From Cinnamomum chago (taxonomy: Eukaryota; Streptophyta; Magnoliopsida; Laurales; Lauraceae), in assembly GCA_038049695.1 (NCBI GenBank), contig CP142454.1, forward strand, positions 76,485,501-76,549,500: a stretch of DNA of 64,000 nucleotides. Direction: 5' to 3'. This document shows, piece by piece, positions 12,606-23,551 of the stretch. Position 1 is the first letter of the stretch. Every line of letters starts with the position of its first letter. The position numbers and the translations under genes are program-made. The notes below the pieces were generated by a model. It worked only from the letters and a program-made list of their open reading frames with translations, was not told the DNA's origin and did not search any database.

Positions 12606-13693
12606 ACTACCACCACCACACTACACACACACACACACAAAAAAAAAAGTCTTCTTTCTATTATGGGAAAAAAAGAAAAAGAAAAAGAAATATGCGACTC
12701 GACCCTGAGTTGGTACGTGTTTGGCCAAAGAGCCTTATGTAAGTCTCTTACCCTCGAACCATAGGACCTCACCAACCTTGGCGGAAACTGTGGAATCTGG
12801 AATTACCACCAAATCTGAAATAACAGTGGGATGGGTTGTCAATACTAGTCCAGCTACAAATGTTCAATCAGGATACCAACCTAGTGTATCATTCTTTGCA
12901 GAACCCTTAATGAAATTACAGACCATCTCTTCACCACCTGTTATATCACCACCCATATTTGGTCCCTATATCCTCCTGGAAATATTTGTATGCCTACTAG
13001 TGCTGATCCTTTTCTGAGTGGTTCTAGTCCTCGACGTCACCCTATCACAAATGTCTGGGAATATGACCTGGTACCTTTGGAAATTACGCAACAATCTCTT
13101 TAATCGGTGCCCAATTTGGCCATCATCTGTCAAAACTAAGACCATATAGTTACTGTCAAGGTTGGAAAGCTTTCCGTGTTTACTCTGGATTCTCCTGAGT
13201 CATCTCATTTTAAGGAAAGAACGAGTCAAATACAGGGGAGACTCGGCCAAGTCACCTCATTTTAATAAGTTTGCACTATGAATCATTTGATAGGTAGATT
13301 AGATTGTAAACAATTAATTTTATTTTTAAGTAATTATGCACAAGGTTTGGAGTCAGAATTTAAAAATGATCATGGGAATGTAATTTGAAACTTATATTAG
13401 ATCTTTCTCATTCGATATTTGGACTAACAAATTTTGCAATATGCAATATTTCTTTCTTCTATTTTTCTTATTATAGTATTTTCTTGCATATATAAATTTA
13501 TTAATTCGAATTGATTATCATGAATGCATGTAAATAAATAAATATTATTATTTATACGTATTTGATTTTTTTTAAATATATTTTAATTTATTAAAAAAAC
13601 ATGACTCTCAAGTCGCCGCATTGACTCTATCCAAGTCAATTTTTTTTTTTATTTGGACTAGTTAAGTCCGAGTCATGAGTTTTCCAATCTTGG
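12075..13693. mobile_element. Word-type element W3 (word gactcgg/ccgagtc)
   Basis: Dense gactcgg/gactcga words occur at 12110-12175. More occur at about 13195-13260 and, in mostly inverse orientation, at 13600-13672. The outer ends look like a degraded inverted pair (ggtttaaaaactt on the left; gagttttccaatcttgg on the right). I found no clean target duplication, so the limits are approximate. The interior contains the AC microsatellite. Confidence 0.5.
12566..12640. repeat. AC/CACCAC microsatellite
   Basis: Runs of (ac)n with an interrupting cac-rich stretch, followed by a poly-A run. The open reading frames over this region are low-complexity His/Thr repeats and not genes. Confidence 0.9.
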
Positions 13694-14440
13694 TTACTGT
13701 TAGAGTGGAATATGGATCACACCTATGCAGGACAGCGACTTTTGCAGGTCTGCCTTCAGAATATTGGCTAACTGTCCTCAAGGCTCTTATAAACTGAATT
13801 TTGATGGATCTTTCAACCGTTTACAAACAATGCGGGCATGGTGGTTATATTCACAATTCTAATGGTGATATGATTGTCGCGTACACGGATAATATAACAG
13901 CAGAATATCCATTAGAAGTGAAGCTACAAGGGCTACTCAAAGGGTTAACATTTGTCTGGATGGGAATTTGAAAAATCCTTTAGGAAGATGACAATCTGGT
14001 TTTGGTGAGCACCCTACAAAAGCTTGGCCACTTCTCATGGGATCTCATGCTTTATTGGGAAAAAAACTGTTACCAAGCCTGCCTAACTTCCATCAATAGA
14101 AAATACGATGTTGGCGATTGCCCAATCAAGGGGCAGATTACTCATCTAATATCATATACCCAATGTTTACTATATTCCATGCTTATTTACCTTCTTTTAT
14201 CATGGCCGTATATATGCAGTCATGGATGGAGTCAAAAAGGCAAAGTATTAGCTTTTGCTTGTAGCAAGCGCAGTCATCAACTTCAACTCTGGAAGAGCCT
14301 GATATTCACTCCACAAATATAAATGATCCTACTAAAGTTTGCATTGTAGAGTCAATCTTTTGTAATAGCTTTGTTATCTGGGGTATAGTGTCTTGTAAGT
14401 TGGCCTTTTCCAATATATAAGTTACATTCATGTGAAAAAA
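13694..14440 (+). mobile_element. L1-type LINE 3' fragment (RNase H region and tail)
   Basis: At 13795-13955 the plus strand shows an RNase H-like domain of plant L1 elements (KLNFDGS in one frame, then GGYIHNSNGDMIVAYTD and AEYPLEVKLQG in another), with a frameshift between them. Downstream sequence is non-coding and ends in a short A-rich tail near 14430-14442. No reverse transcriptase precedes it, so it is a 5'-truncated, decayed copy. Confidence 0.6.
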
Positions 14441-14442
14441 AA

Positions 14443-15529
14443 GCAACCCACCAAAGCAGAAATAATTCAAACCAGTCCTAAAACCAGGCAAGCTGACAGC
14501 TTGATGCAAAGCAGTTGCTGGCTGACATCAGAAGTGTGTCAGCATTTATTGTCTTTAGGAGCAGTCGGCCTAGAGGAAGGTAGAAAAGAAAGTACAGAAA
14601 GGAGAAAAGGAGGGAAAGGAATAGAATGAAGGAAGAGGAAAGAATGTGGTAGAGGAGGGAGAGCGAACTAGGAAGCCTTAGGGCTACTGTTATTCTTCGA
14701 ACATGGTTTTGATGCCATGTGGTTAGAAACAATAAAACGAATAAGGAGGAAGTCGTGTGTAATCCAATGTGGGCGTACGCACGCTAATAAATAGTGTCTT
14801 TATACAGGAAAGTTTTTATAAAGGTTTTTTTTTTAATGTTAGTTTTTATAAAGGTTCTTAACTAGGATTTACATAAAGGGGAAAAAGTAAAAACTTAATA
14901 AAGTGATAAACAGCTATTCTACATAAATAAGCATGAATTAGCAAAAAAAAAAAAAAAACATAAATAAGCATGCTCGCTTCAACAATTTCTCTTTTTATCT
15001 CTTCCCTTATGTTTGTTTCTTGCCTACATTATTTCTCTACTTCTATATGAGGCAGATTTTAATTCTTTGTTTTTGTACCAGATCATAAAGAGCACGAGTT
15101 TAGTTAGTTTGGAGTGATGATTAAAAGAAGAGTCCAAATGTTCTACATTCCTCATTTTCTGTTATGACTCACAAGGAAAAGCTCATTTGTTGCCCGAGAT
15201 ACTATTCCATGAAGGTTGCAAACTGAGTTGGCGTATAGATCACCCAAAACTTTGAAATGACATGTTAAATTTCATTGTTTCTATATTTATTTTGAAGAAA
15301 GTAGTTGAAAGCAGAAAGTGATACTCCCCATGTTTGAAGTTTAGTTCTTCACGTCTTCCATCATTCTTCCAGCACTCATTCCGGGTATGTTGCTACTTGT
15401 TTCATGCCTCAATTTTGTTTTTTGTTTTTTATTCTAGGGGATATAACCAGATTGCAGGGAAGCTTAGAGATGGCATTCTATTATTCCATATCCACATTTG
15501 GACCCCACTCTTATATGAATGATTACTTA
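14443..15529. other. Non-coding spacer
   Basis: A+T-rich, with an A run near 14944. An aaataagcatg phrase appears twice (14925, 14964). No gene recognised. Confidence 0.5.
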
Positions 15530-15541
15530 CCCTCTGTTTTT

Positions 15542-15572
<31 letters not shown>

Positions 15573-15887
15573 GGGGTGGTTTGGGAAATGGGGGAGGGGG
15601 AAATGGAGGGAAAAATGAATTGTTTTCCCTCAAAATTGGGGGAAATGAGGGGAAAAGAGGGGGAAGTGATGGAAATGACCAAACTGCCCTTTTACTCTAA
15701 TTGAATTTTTTTTCAAAAGTAAGGATAAAATGGTCTTTGTCTTTGTACCTCACAAACAAACAAAATTATACTTTTTCATTTTTCTTCCCCCTACTTTTTT
15801 ACTTCCCAAACAAATTTTCCCTCCCCTCCCCTTCATTTTCCTTCCCCCTCAAATTTTCCCTCCCCTCCTCCCTTCCCAAACGGAAGG
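15530..15887. mobile_element. Tourist-type (PIF/Harbinger) MITE, purine/pyrimidine-rich arms
   Basis: Bounded by TTA at 15527-15529 and 15888-15890. Ends ccctctgttt and aaacggaagg are inverted (8 of 10 matches). The left arm is G-rich (gggaaatgggg words) and the right arm is its C-rich complement (ttttccctcccc words). A long TG run followed by a 20-base G run lies at 15541-15576. Non-coding. Confidence 0.65.
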
Positions 15888-15890
15888 TTA

Positions 15891-17483
15891 ATTGCCAACC
15901 CAAGCTCAGTAGCAGTATTTTTTTTTCCTTAATATTTGCTATTAGTTGCTTTTCAGTGTATTGTGGGATATTTCTGAGTCCAAGTTATTTATGTTAAACC
16001 ATAATAACCATTCGAAAAATATTATTTTTATTTTAAGAGTTCTATGCGACAGCCTGAGTCGAGTCTCTGTGGCATGTTTCATAAAGTCTTGGAGATGTTT
16101 CGGCTAGGAATGGTCCTATGTTTCTTTCTTTCTTCTTATTTTTTTAGGAACCTGCATCATTGGCTACCTTTTCACTTTCTTAAAGATGCCAGGGTTCTAA
16201 CTCTGGTCTTCCCCACCACAGGGGCAGTGCCTTACAATTGAACCAAAAGCAGATTGGCGGAAAGGTCCTAGCTTAGTTGGATACTTTTGTAATAGGATTT
16301 TCTATCATTGTTTGATGCAACAAAGACTTGAAGCCTCATATATATGTAAGTCACAGCTAACACCAAAGATAACATGTTATTTTGTCTGATATTGGCACAG
16401 TCCATATGATCTAGTGGTTGATCTTGTTATCACTTTGGCTGAGTAGTAGATTCGTACATGTAGAGGTGTGATTCATCAAAACAGCCAAAGGGAAGAAGAT
16501 CCTCTCTCAATCTTTGTGGTCAACCATTTCCATGGTTTGCCCGCCCCGTGATGTAGCTCACAGTCCACTCGTGACCATGTGGTCGGTACCAACTGAACTG
16601 CAATTGGATCATGAGGATATCTCGTATGGGCTGGATATCTACTTAGGGTTAGCTTTAATAGGATTTGGTTATGTTTGACATGATTGGCACCCATGGAGAT
16701 TTTAAACTTATGCTTGTTATTTGATTATAATGGCTAGGCTAATATATCCAGTAGCTGATTGTAAGGGATTTGTTTTCGGCATCTTTTTTTTATTATACAC
16801 TATATTAGCAATTATATAGATACGGACCCACAATCAAATCCCACAGGAGTCAAATTATCCCATGCACATATCGTTAGAGAGAGAAAAGGATTTGATTTGA
16901 CGCATTTGATAAGAGGAGCTCCAGCTATACATACATAGTATAATAGGGATCAAAGGATATTTTATAGGAGATTTTATTTTTTTGATTAATTGTACACATG
17001 ATTGTAGCATTGTAATTGGGTAATCCCAAATCTATAATTACCAACCTCGATCACACAAGATGGCAGGACTTACACAACAATCCCTTTCTTTCTAAGGCAT
17101 TATAAGTTATAACATGATATTTGAGCTTATCTTATTGTGAGACGAAATATAACTGAGCAATCCATCTCTAACTTTCTTTTTATCGACTGGAGACTTTTGG
17201 ATCTGATTGCACCGTTTCTTTGTGATCTAGGGTTTGGACAACAAACCCTCCAAATTGCCTGTCTGGATCTGTCTGCAATGAAGAGCATGATCTCTGTGGT
17301 TCTTTGTCATCGTCTTTGTCTCTGGTAATAGTCGTTATGCCCTCTCGATCACACAGATTCTTGTTTTGCTGCAGATTCTTCAGTCATAGATTGCTTCTGT
17401 CGTCTTCTTCGTCATCAATCTTCCTGTATCTAAAAATCTCTGAAGGAAGCCATCGAATAGATTCCATACCTATTGAGGCTATC
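15891..17483. other. Non-coding spacer with a SINE-like remnant
   Basis: Apart from the tRNA-like piece at 16185-16255 no feature was recognised. Short open frames here show no family motif. Confidence 0.45.
16185..16255 (-). mobile_element. tRNA-derived SINE head (candidate)
   Basis: On the minus strand ggttcaattgtaaggcactg resembles an A-box region and agagttagaaccctgg resembles a B box, about 30 bp apart, the layout of plant tRNA-derived SINEs such as Au. Tail and target duplication were not identified. Confidence 0.4.
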
Positions 17484-18065
17484 GAGAGTCATACTATGAA
17501 GCTATGGGAGAGAGTAATGCAACAAAGACTTAGATAGAAGACCAAGATATCTGAAAATCAATCTGGTTGTATGCCAGGGAGGTCAACTATAGAAGCTATC
17601 TTCTTACTTAGGCAATTAATGGAAAAATATTGAGCGAAGATTTATTAAAAACAATTTGTATATGGTCTTCATCGATCTAGAAAGCCTACGACAGGGTATG
17701 TAGAGATTTAATTTGGCAGCTTAAAATAAAAGGAATGCTCCAAGAGGTTATATTGAAATTATAGAAGACATGTATGAAGTAGTGGTAACGAGTGTGAAAA
17801 CTACTTGTAGAGAGACAAGTGAGTCCCCTGTGACCATATGTTTGCATCAAGGGTTAGCCCTAAGCCCTCACCTCTTTCCACCGATTATGGATGACTTAAC
17901 AACTCGTATTCAAAAGGAGGCACCTGTTATTTGTAGATTATATAATGTTGGTACAATCAAGAGATGATGTGAATGCAAAACTCGAGAGATGACGAGAAGC
18001 TTTAGAATCCAAAGGCTTTAGAATAAGCCATACAAAGACGGAATATATCTCGAGATTCACAAGGT
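17484..18065 (+). mobile_element. RTE-type LINE fragment (reverse transcriptase), decayed
   Basis: Conceptual translation in shifting frames gives SHTMKLWERV, SENQSGCMPGRSTIEAIFLL, MVFIDLE, IGLHQ-like GLALSPHLF and then TKTEYI. These match, in order, the reverse transcriptase of the longer RTE copy at 44459-45830. Several stops and frameshifts are present, the LFADD active-site segment is degenerate, and both the 5' part and the C-terminal part are missing. Confidence 0.75.
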
Positions 18066-18374
18066 ATTATGTGATCAAAATTGACCTTATAGCCTTTTTC
18101 AGCCTCTCAAACATATCCCACGGTTTTGATCTTGTTTTTGGGGCCCACAGATCATAACAAATTATATCCAATGGCTCACGGTTTGTGGCACATATCTCGA
18201 TATTGGTGATGATTCAATGGCTAAAATTTGGTTATAGGGCCGTGTTTGACCTTGTGAACATTTTCAACGGTTTGGATTTTGATTGTGCCTCTCAGATTTG
18301 GAGAAAAATTGAAAAAAGGGGACTGGGCATATGGGCATGATTATGCATAAACACTGTAGCTCCACCACCTCTTC
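18066..18374. other. Repeat-derived spacer with 'acggtttggat' phrases
   Basis: Non-coding. Phrases such as cacggttttgatcttg, ggggcccacag and caacggtttggat recur here and in W7 (46675-46860 and 51060-51235), suggesting remnants of one dispersed repeat family. Confidence 0.45.
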
Positions 18375-18634
18375 TTTTTTCCCTCTATTTCTCAACTACC
18401 TCATCAAGGGGGCTGTGGAAAGTAGAGTCATTGCCTCTACTTATCTAAAATATGTAGAGGCTGAAAGGTGGTGCAAAATACTCTATTTTTTCAAACCTCT
18501 ATCCATTTTAGAGAAATAGAGGGAAAAATTAAACGTCCCAAACATGCACTATGAGAGCTAGGGTGGGGGCCCTCACATCCATATCCAATGCCAACAACTT
18601 AAATGTGAGGGCCCCCCACCTTAGCTCTCATAGT
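18375..18634. repeat. Nested inverted repeats, including a near-perfect 31-bp hairpin
   Basis: An outer pair, tttccctctatttctc (about 18378-18393) with gagaaatagagggaaa (18511-18526), is followed directly by arms 18548-18578 and 18603-18634. Those arms are complementary except for one mismatch and one extra G, with a 24-bp loop. This could be a pair of MITEs or a small-RNA hairpin source. Confidence 0.65.
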
Positions 18635-20126
18635 AAGTTGAGAGATACTCTCATAGGAGCATCTCCCTTATATATATTGTATTGGTTATTACAAAAAATT
18701 GATTTGTCAAACCCTCTAGGCTTTTATTTACTTCATCTAGTCCTACTAGGAGATTAATTTTCAATATCGCAAGTCACATCTGATTTTCTAACTACCTTTT
18801 TCACTTGTGAATTTGCTGGATCATTTATCTGTTTTAAGAAATAGATCTGCTTTGGTCTGGTCAAGTCATACCTCAGATATTGCTAGAGACGATATCCTTT
18901 ATAGATTAAATTACTAACCCTTGCGATCATACCTTTTGTTAAACTTTGAGCAGGTACTTCAGCCTATTTACTTTATAGCCATTGAAAGAAGCTGAAATGG
19001 TAGGCATTTTTAAGTTGCTTGGAAATATCATCTGAAGTGTTATGTGAAGCTAGCCTTGTGGAGATTGCTCATTGATAACGATCATAAGAAGGAAAGGGCT
19101 ACCCCTATATTGGGGAAAAAGTGAAGCTGCTTCAATTTTGCTTGAATCTGTAACAATGCATCACTATATCTGTAAATATCGGATCCTTTTTATCCCTAAA
19201 AAAGGGAGAGAGAGATTCATTCAGTTAGTCCTATGTGAGATGCAGTTGGTTGAGAGCTCCTAATCCATCTGAAGATATTCCTTCTCAAGCTGTGTCTTAG
19301 TTTTGAATACTAGTAATTGGAGATTGTGCAAAATTAACTCCGGTGCTGATTCTTACCATACCAAAAGTTTGTTTTGGCAAGGAAAAGTATATAAATGTGA
19401 GGAATCTGCTAAAAGCAGTAGTGATTCATTGGTTAGGCTCCTCTCACTAATGAGCTCTGGTCCAGCAACTGAGTTCGTGCAGATGTAACTTCTTTAAGTC
19501 TTACCTCAAACATGAAATACCCGAAGCAGGCAAGCAAGCATATGCTTCGTCCCTGTATTTATTTTTTCTTAGGGAGAATTGTCTGGATTCCTTAAAAGCG
19601 ACCTTTTATGGCAGATTAATTGCTAAATCATTGTGAACTGTTCTTTATTATTATCATCTGCATTTGCATGTAGTTTCTCAATCATGCTGACTGTTAACTT
19701 GGAAATCGTGCAGTTTGTGTGGAAAACTGTATTATTCACAGTAATGAGTTCAGACATGATGATCTTGTGAGATCTGGATGTGAGAGTCAGAGTTCATACA
19801 TATTCTGTATTTAATTTCTTTTAAGGCATCGAAGTGAAATATCGCAATTTGGTAGGAGATGAATCAACAAAGAATATAACAGTTATTGAAAATTACAAGT
19901 ACATTTACCATGAATGAAATAAAAGATGGAGAAGCAAGCAAGAAAACATGTCAATATTGGTCCTTCTCTACTTTTCCCTTTTTGAATAATTCAAATATTT
20001 GTTCTTAAAGGAGATCCAGTAACCGGTCAATCTTTTGCAGCTACATTTCCATCAGTCCCTAATCAGATTCATGTAGATCCTCCATCCTTACCCTTTGCAG
20101 GTAAGACATAATTGGCATGGACTCGG

Positions 20127-20170
<44 letters not shown>

Positions 20171-20549
20171 TGTTGAAAACCTATTGATTCATCTTTCCAT
20201 TGCGAGATTGGGAGTACAGCATTTATTTAATATATTGAATTGCATGGTTATGTTGACTTGAGGATGATATCAGATCTTCAACAACTTAAAGTGAAAACAT
20301 ATAGATTTATATTAAATTTCTAAGTGTTATAATAAAGTTAGTTTTAACGAAAAAGTACTCAAAATCTAAGAAGTAAAAATAAAAAAAATATATAAATAAA
20401 ATGTGGCAATTTAGATGAGATCTTTACATCTTTAGAATTTGATTTAATAGAGTAATTACAACGGGGCAGTCATTTTACCAAATGAGAGACTATTTTATAG
20501 CCCTTTGTGGATCTTCACCTTTATTGTTTCAATTTAGCCTTGTTCGATA
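18635..20549. other. Non-coding spacer
   Basis: No gene recognised. A CT microsatellite lies at 20129-20166. Short open frames lack any family motif. Confidence 0.5.
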
Positions 20550-22691
20550 AAGGGGCAATTCTTAGGAGAGGATTTAACCAAAAGAATCCCCTTAGACTTG
20601 TCAAAACCAAAAAAATGCCATCAATGTCTTATAAAGACCATAGTGATCACAGGAGCTCTGTGTGGTATTTTTTATTTTTTTTATTTTCCCTCTGAGTGGG
20701 GATATTCTTGCTCCTTTAATTAAAAAAGTTTCAAAATCTTTTTTTCCCTTTTCGTTCTTCTCCCATCTTCTTCTCCCTTCCACAACGTTCAAGCTCGACC
20801 ACTCATTGGACCAAAACCCTAATCATTCTTCTGCCATTACCAACACTAATGAAGAAGAAGAGGCGAGAATTTGTCTAGCTTCATCAGGAAGGGGGCAAAT
20901 CTTCTCCCTAAGCAAACCTCATCACTAAAATAGAGTGCCCAACTAAAAAGATGGTCCGGATCCATCATCCAATTGCACCGGTCAGCAATTTATACTTCAT
21001 AGTGAGATCAATTTGTACACCACCCCCACCATTTTCCCTTTCTTCTCTGCAATGTATATGTACAATGATAGTGATTATATTAGAGAGAGAGAAAGAGATA
21101 AAAGTGGATAATGGGAGGGAGAATGGATAAGTGGTGACTGCAATGGTTGCATTTTCCTTCTGATATGGTCTTTTGGTGTTCTTTTTCTTTAAAGGATCCC
21201 AGCTTCAATGTCGTGGAAGGGAGAATAAGATGGGAGAAGAACGAAAAGGTTTTGTGACCCCAGACTTCGTGTGGTCCCCGCCTCTCTGAGTGCTGTCTCT
21301 CATAGTGATATCAGTTGAGCCGGAGATATTCCCGCCCAAATTAGTGCTATGAATGTGGATATCCCTGCTTGTGTTAGTGCTGTGAGTGGGGATATCCGCG
21401 CCCACTAGAGTATTGTCAGTGCTGTCTCTCAGAATTGTATTTCTCATTTGAGGAATTATGACCAAATGTTCATTTCTTATTGAGCTAATGCCCATGTGTA
21501 TGTAACTGATAGAATCCCAAAACTATTTTCAAAGTTTAACCATTTCTATGTTAGCCAAAGCCAATGCTCATTTGTATTACTGAAATAGGGTATTTTTATC
21601 ATAAGAAAGTTAATGTGGACTACCCACCTCTTTAATGGAGTAAATATTAATTATCCATCAAGGAAATGGAAGCTTTAATAAGTAGTTCCAAACATCAACT
21701 TTTTGGGTAAAATAAAAACACATGTGGAGATTTTGCTTGTAGGTTTAATCAAATGTAAAAATAGCAAATCTAGACTACCAACCTCTTTAATGGAGCCCAA
21801 GGCTTCCTACTTAAAAGAGCAATACAAATGGGCATTAGCTTTGACTGTAATAGAAGATGATAGAATGGGGCATCGTCATTTGCTCACATAGAAATGGACG
21901 TGAAGGTGGAAGTTATGTGTGAATGTGGATTATTTAATGTGTTCGCTATAGCATTGTCCCGGCTCAGCTGGTTGTATCTATATTTTATGAAACTCTATTT
22001 GGGCTCGGATGGGCGGGGATATCTCAGCTCATAGCACTAACACAGGCGGAGATATCCCTGCTCCCCGCCTATAGCACTAACACAGGCGGGAGAGGATTAG
22101 CTATCAAGAAGACGAGTCTCTCTAGCTCTACTTTTCTTTATGAGAGAGAGAAAAAAAAAAGAAGAAGATATAGTAACAGTAATGAAGAAAAGTACTTAAA
22201 TGAAAAATACTAAAATGGGTGCGTCTAACATATGTTGTATGGAAAAGATATAGGCGTTTTCGATTTGGACTTGGATATGAATATTTGGTTCTGAGAATGG
22301 TAAAGAAAGATGAAGCGTCGGTAAGAAAGATGAAGCGTCGGTAAAGCACTTTTCTTCTCATCGGTTTGCCTTTTTCAATCAAGGGATTTGCAAAGTCTTG
22401 CTGCTTCCTCTCTTCTTCAATGAATCCTTGCTCAGAGAAGATGAGTCTCTGTTCAAATGAAATGGGCAAAAGAACGAAAATGGGGAAAAAGGGTTTTGTG
22501 TTTGAGACTTTTAAAGGTAAAAGGAGCAGAGATATCTCTGCTTATAGAAAAAATAAAAAAATAAAATCAAACAGGGCCTTTGGGACTACTATAGTCTATA
22601 TAACACATTGATGGTGTTTTTAGCCTTTAACAAGTCTTTAAGGGGATTTTTCCGGTTAAATCCTCTTCTTAAAATCCATTAGAATTCACTT
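20550..22691. mobile_element. 2.1-kb element with ~220-bp terminal inverted repeats (word ggatatc)
   Basis: The left arm, about 20550-20775, matches the reverse complement of 22465-22691: gaggatttaacc, atccccttag/acttgt, ccatcaatgt, and a T-rich tract followed by gatattcttgctccttt are shared in order. Between the arms, sequences rich in ggatatcc and gcgggga words recur in inverse orientation at 21280-21410 and 22010-22100. No transposase is present. A gataaa motif at both outer borders may be a remnant of the target duplication. It is probably a non-autonomous Mutator-like element with long inverted repeats. Confidence 0.65.
21553..21854. mobile_element. Nested MITE-like inverted repeat
   Basis: agccaaagccaatgctcat / tttgtatt (from 21553) pairs with aatacaaatgggcattagct (to about 21850). 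The phrase acctctttaatgga occurs twice inside it (21630, 21781). It is inserted within the 20550-22691 element. Superfamily not resolved. Confidence 0.5.
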
Positions 22692-23551
22692 TGATAAATA
22701 AAACATTTGGGCTATGAGCATTTGTGGTATTGATTTTGAACAGGAATCAATATTACCTTTAAAGATGGACCTTCCGGTGGAGACTACAATGCCGAGAGCC
22801 TTCCTTCCCTCTCCGATACATGGAGTGTTTTACTTCCACCCCTTCCCTACAGCCGGCAATGTTCAGGGACCGGGTATAGGTCTAGAACTGGCTCTCAAAG
22901 CTCTAACCAGGATGAGAGGGAGGGCGGAAATTGCCCCTGAATTTGCCCTCTTGTTTTTTTTTTTTTTTTTGTACCCCCCAAAAGGAAAGTTTACTGGTTC
23001 AGCCATTGATAGTGAATAAAATGTAGGGGTGGAACTAGAGCAGGTCAAGGGTAGCCATAGTCATGGCCTCCAAAATTTTCTGATAGATATTTTTACTTTT
23101 TACAGTGTCCCCTTCAAAATTTGATTTTTTTTTAGTTAAAGTGTGCCAACTAGAAATCATGAAAACAATTGTGGTACGGGGAAATCCTTCATAATTAACT
23201 GTAAAAAAAATATATAAATACTATATATATATATATATATATATATTCCAAGATGTGGAATCTATTACAGCCACTATGAAGACATTTATATGTGGACCCC
23301 AGAAGGCTGTAAAATGCAACATACACCCTTGTCTCATATGCATGCTAGGTGTGAAATAAACGAAACTCTACAGACTCATGGTTTCTTTGAGAGCAAAGAC
23401 GACCGTGTTATTTCTAATATTAGTACCAGATGGTTTCTCTGATAGGCATCGAAGACCATATTATTGCTAATATATATTTGTATATATAGCAGTCAAGCAG
23501 GCATGCATGCACTTGAATGAATTAATGCATGGATCCATCGATATTATTCAT
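22692..23551. other. Spacer 3' of the CYP82 gene
   Basis: Non-coding; includes a T run at 22955 and an AT microsatellite at 23222-23247. No terminator motif can be assigned with confidence. Confidence 0.5.

Noticed and set aside
12196-12764. Open frames of up to 170 codons near the AC microsatellite
   Set aside because: Low-complexity His/Thr and Lys-rich peptides, overlapping in all frames, no conserved domain.
15557-15576. Poly-G here, and poly-C at 46706-46723 and 60884-60910, as biological signals
   Set aside because: Long homopolymers; real length is uncertain and assembly or sequencing error is possible, so no function is claimed.
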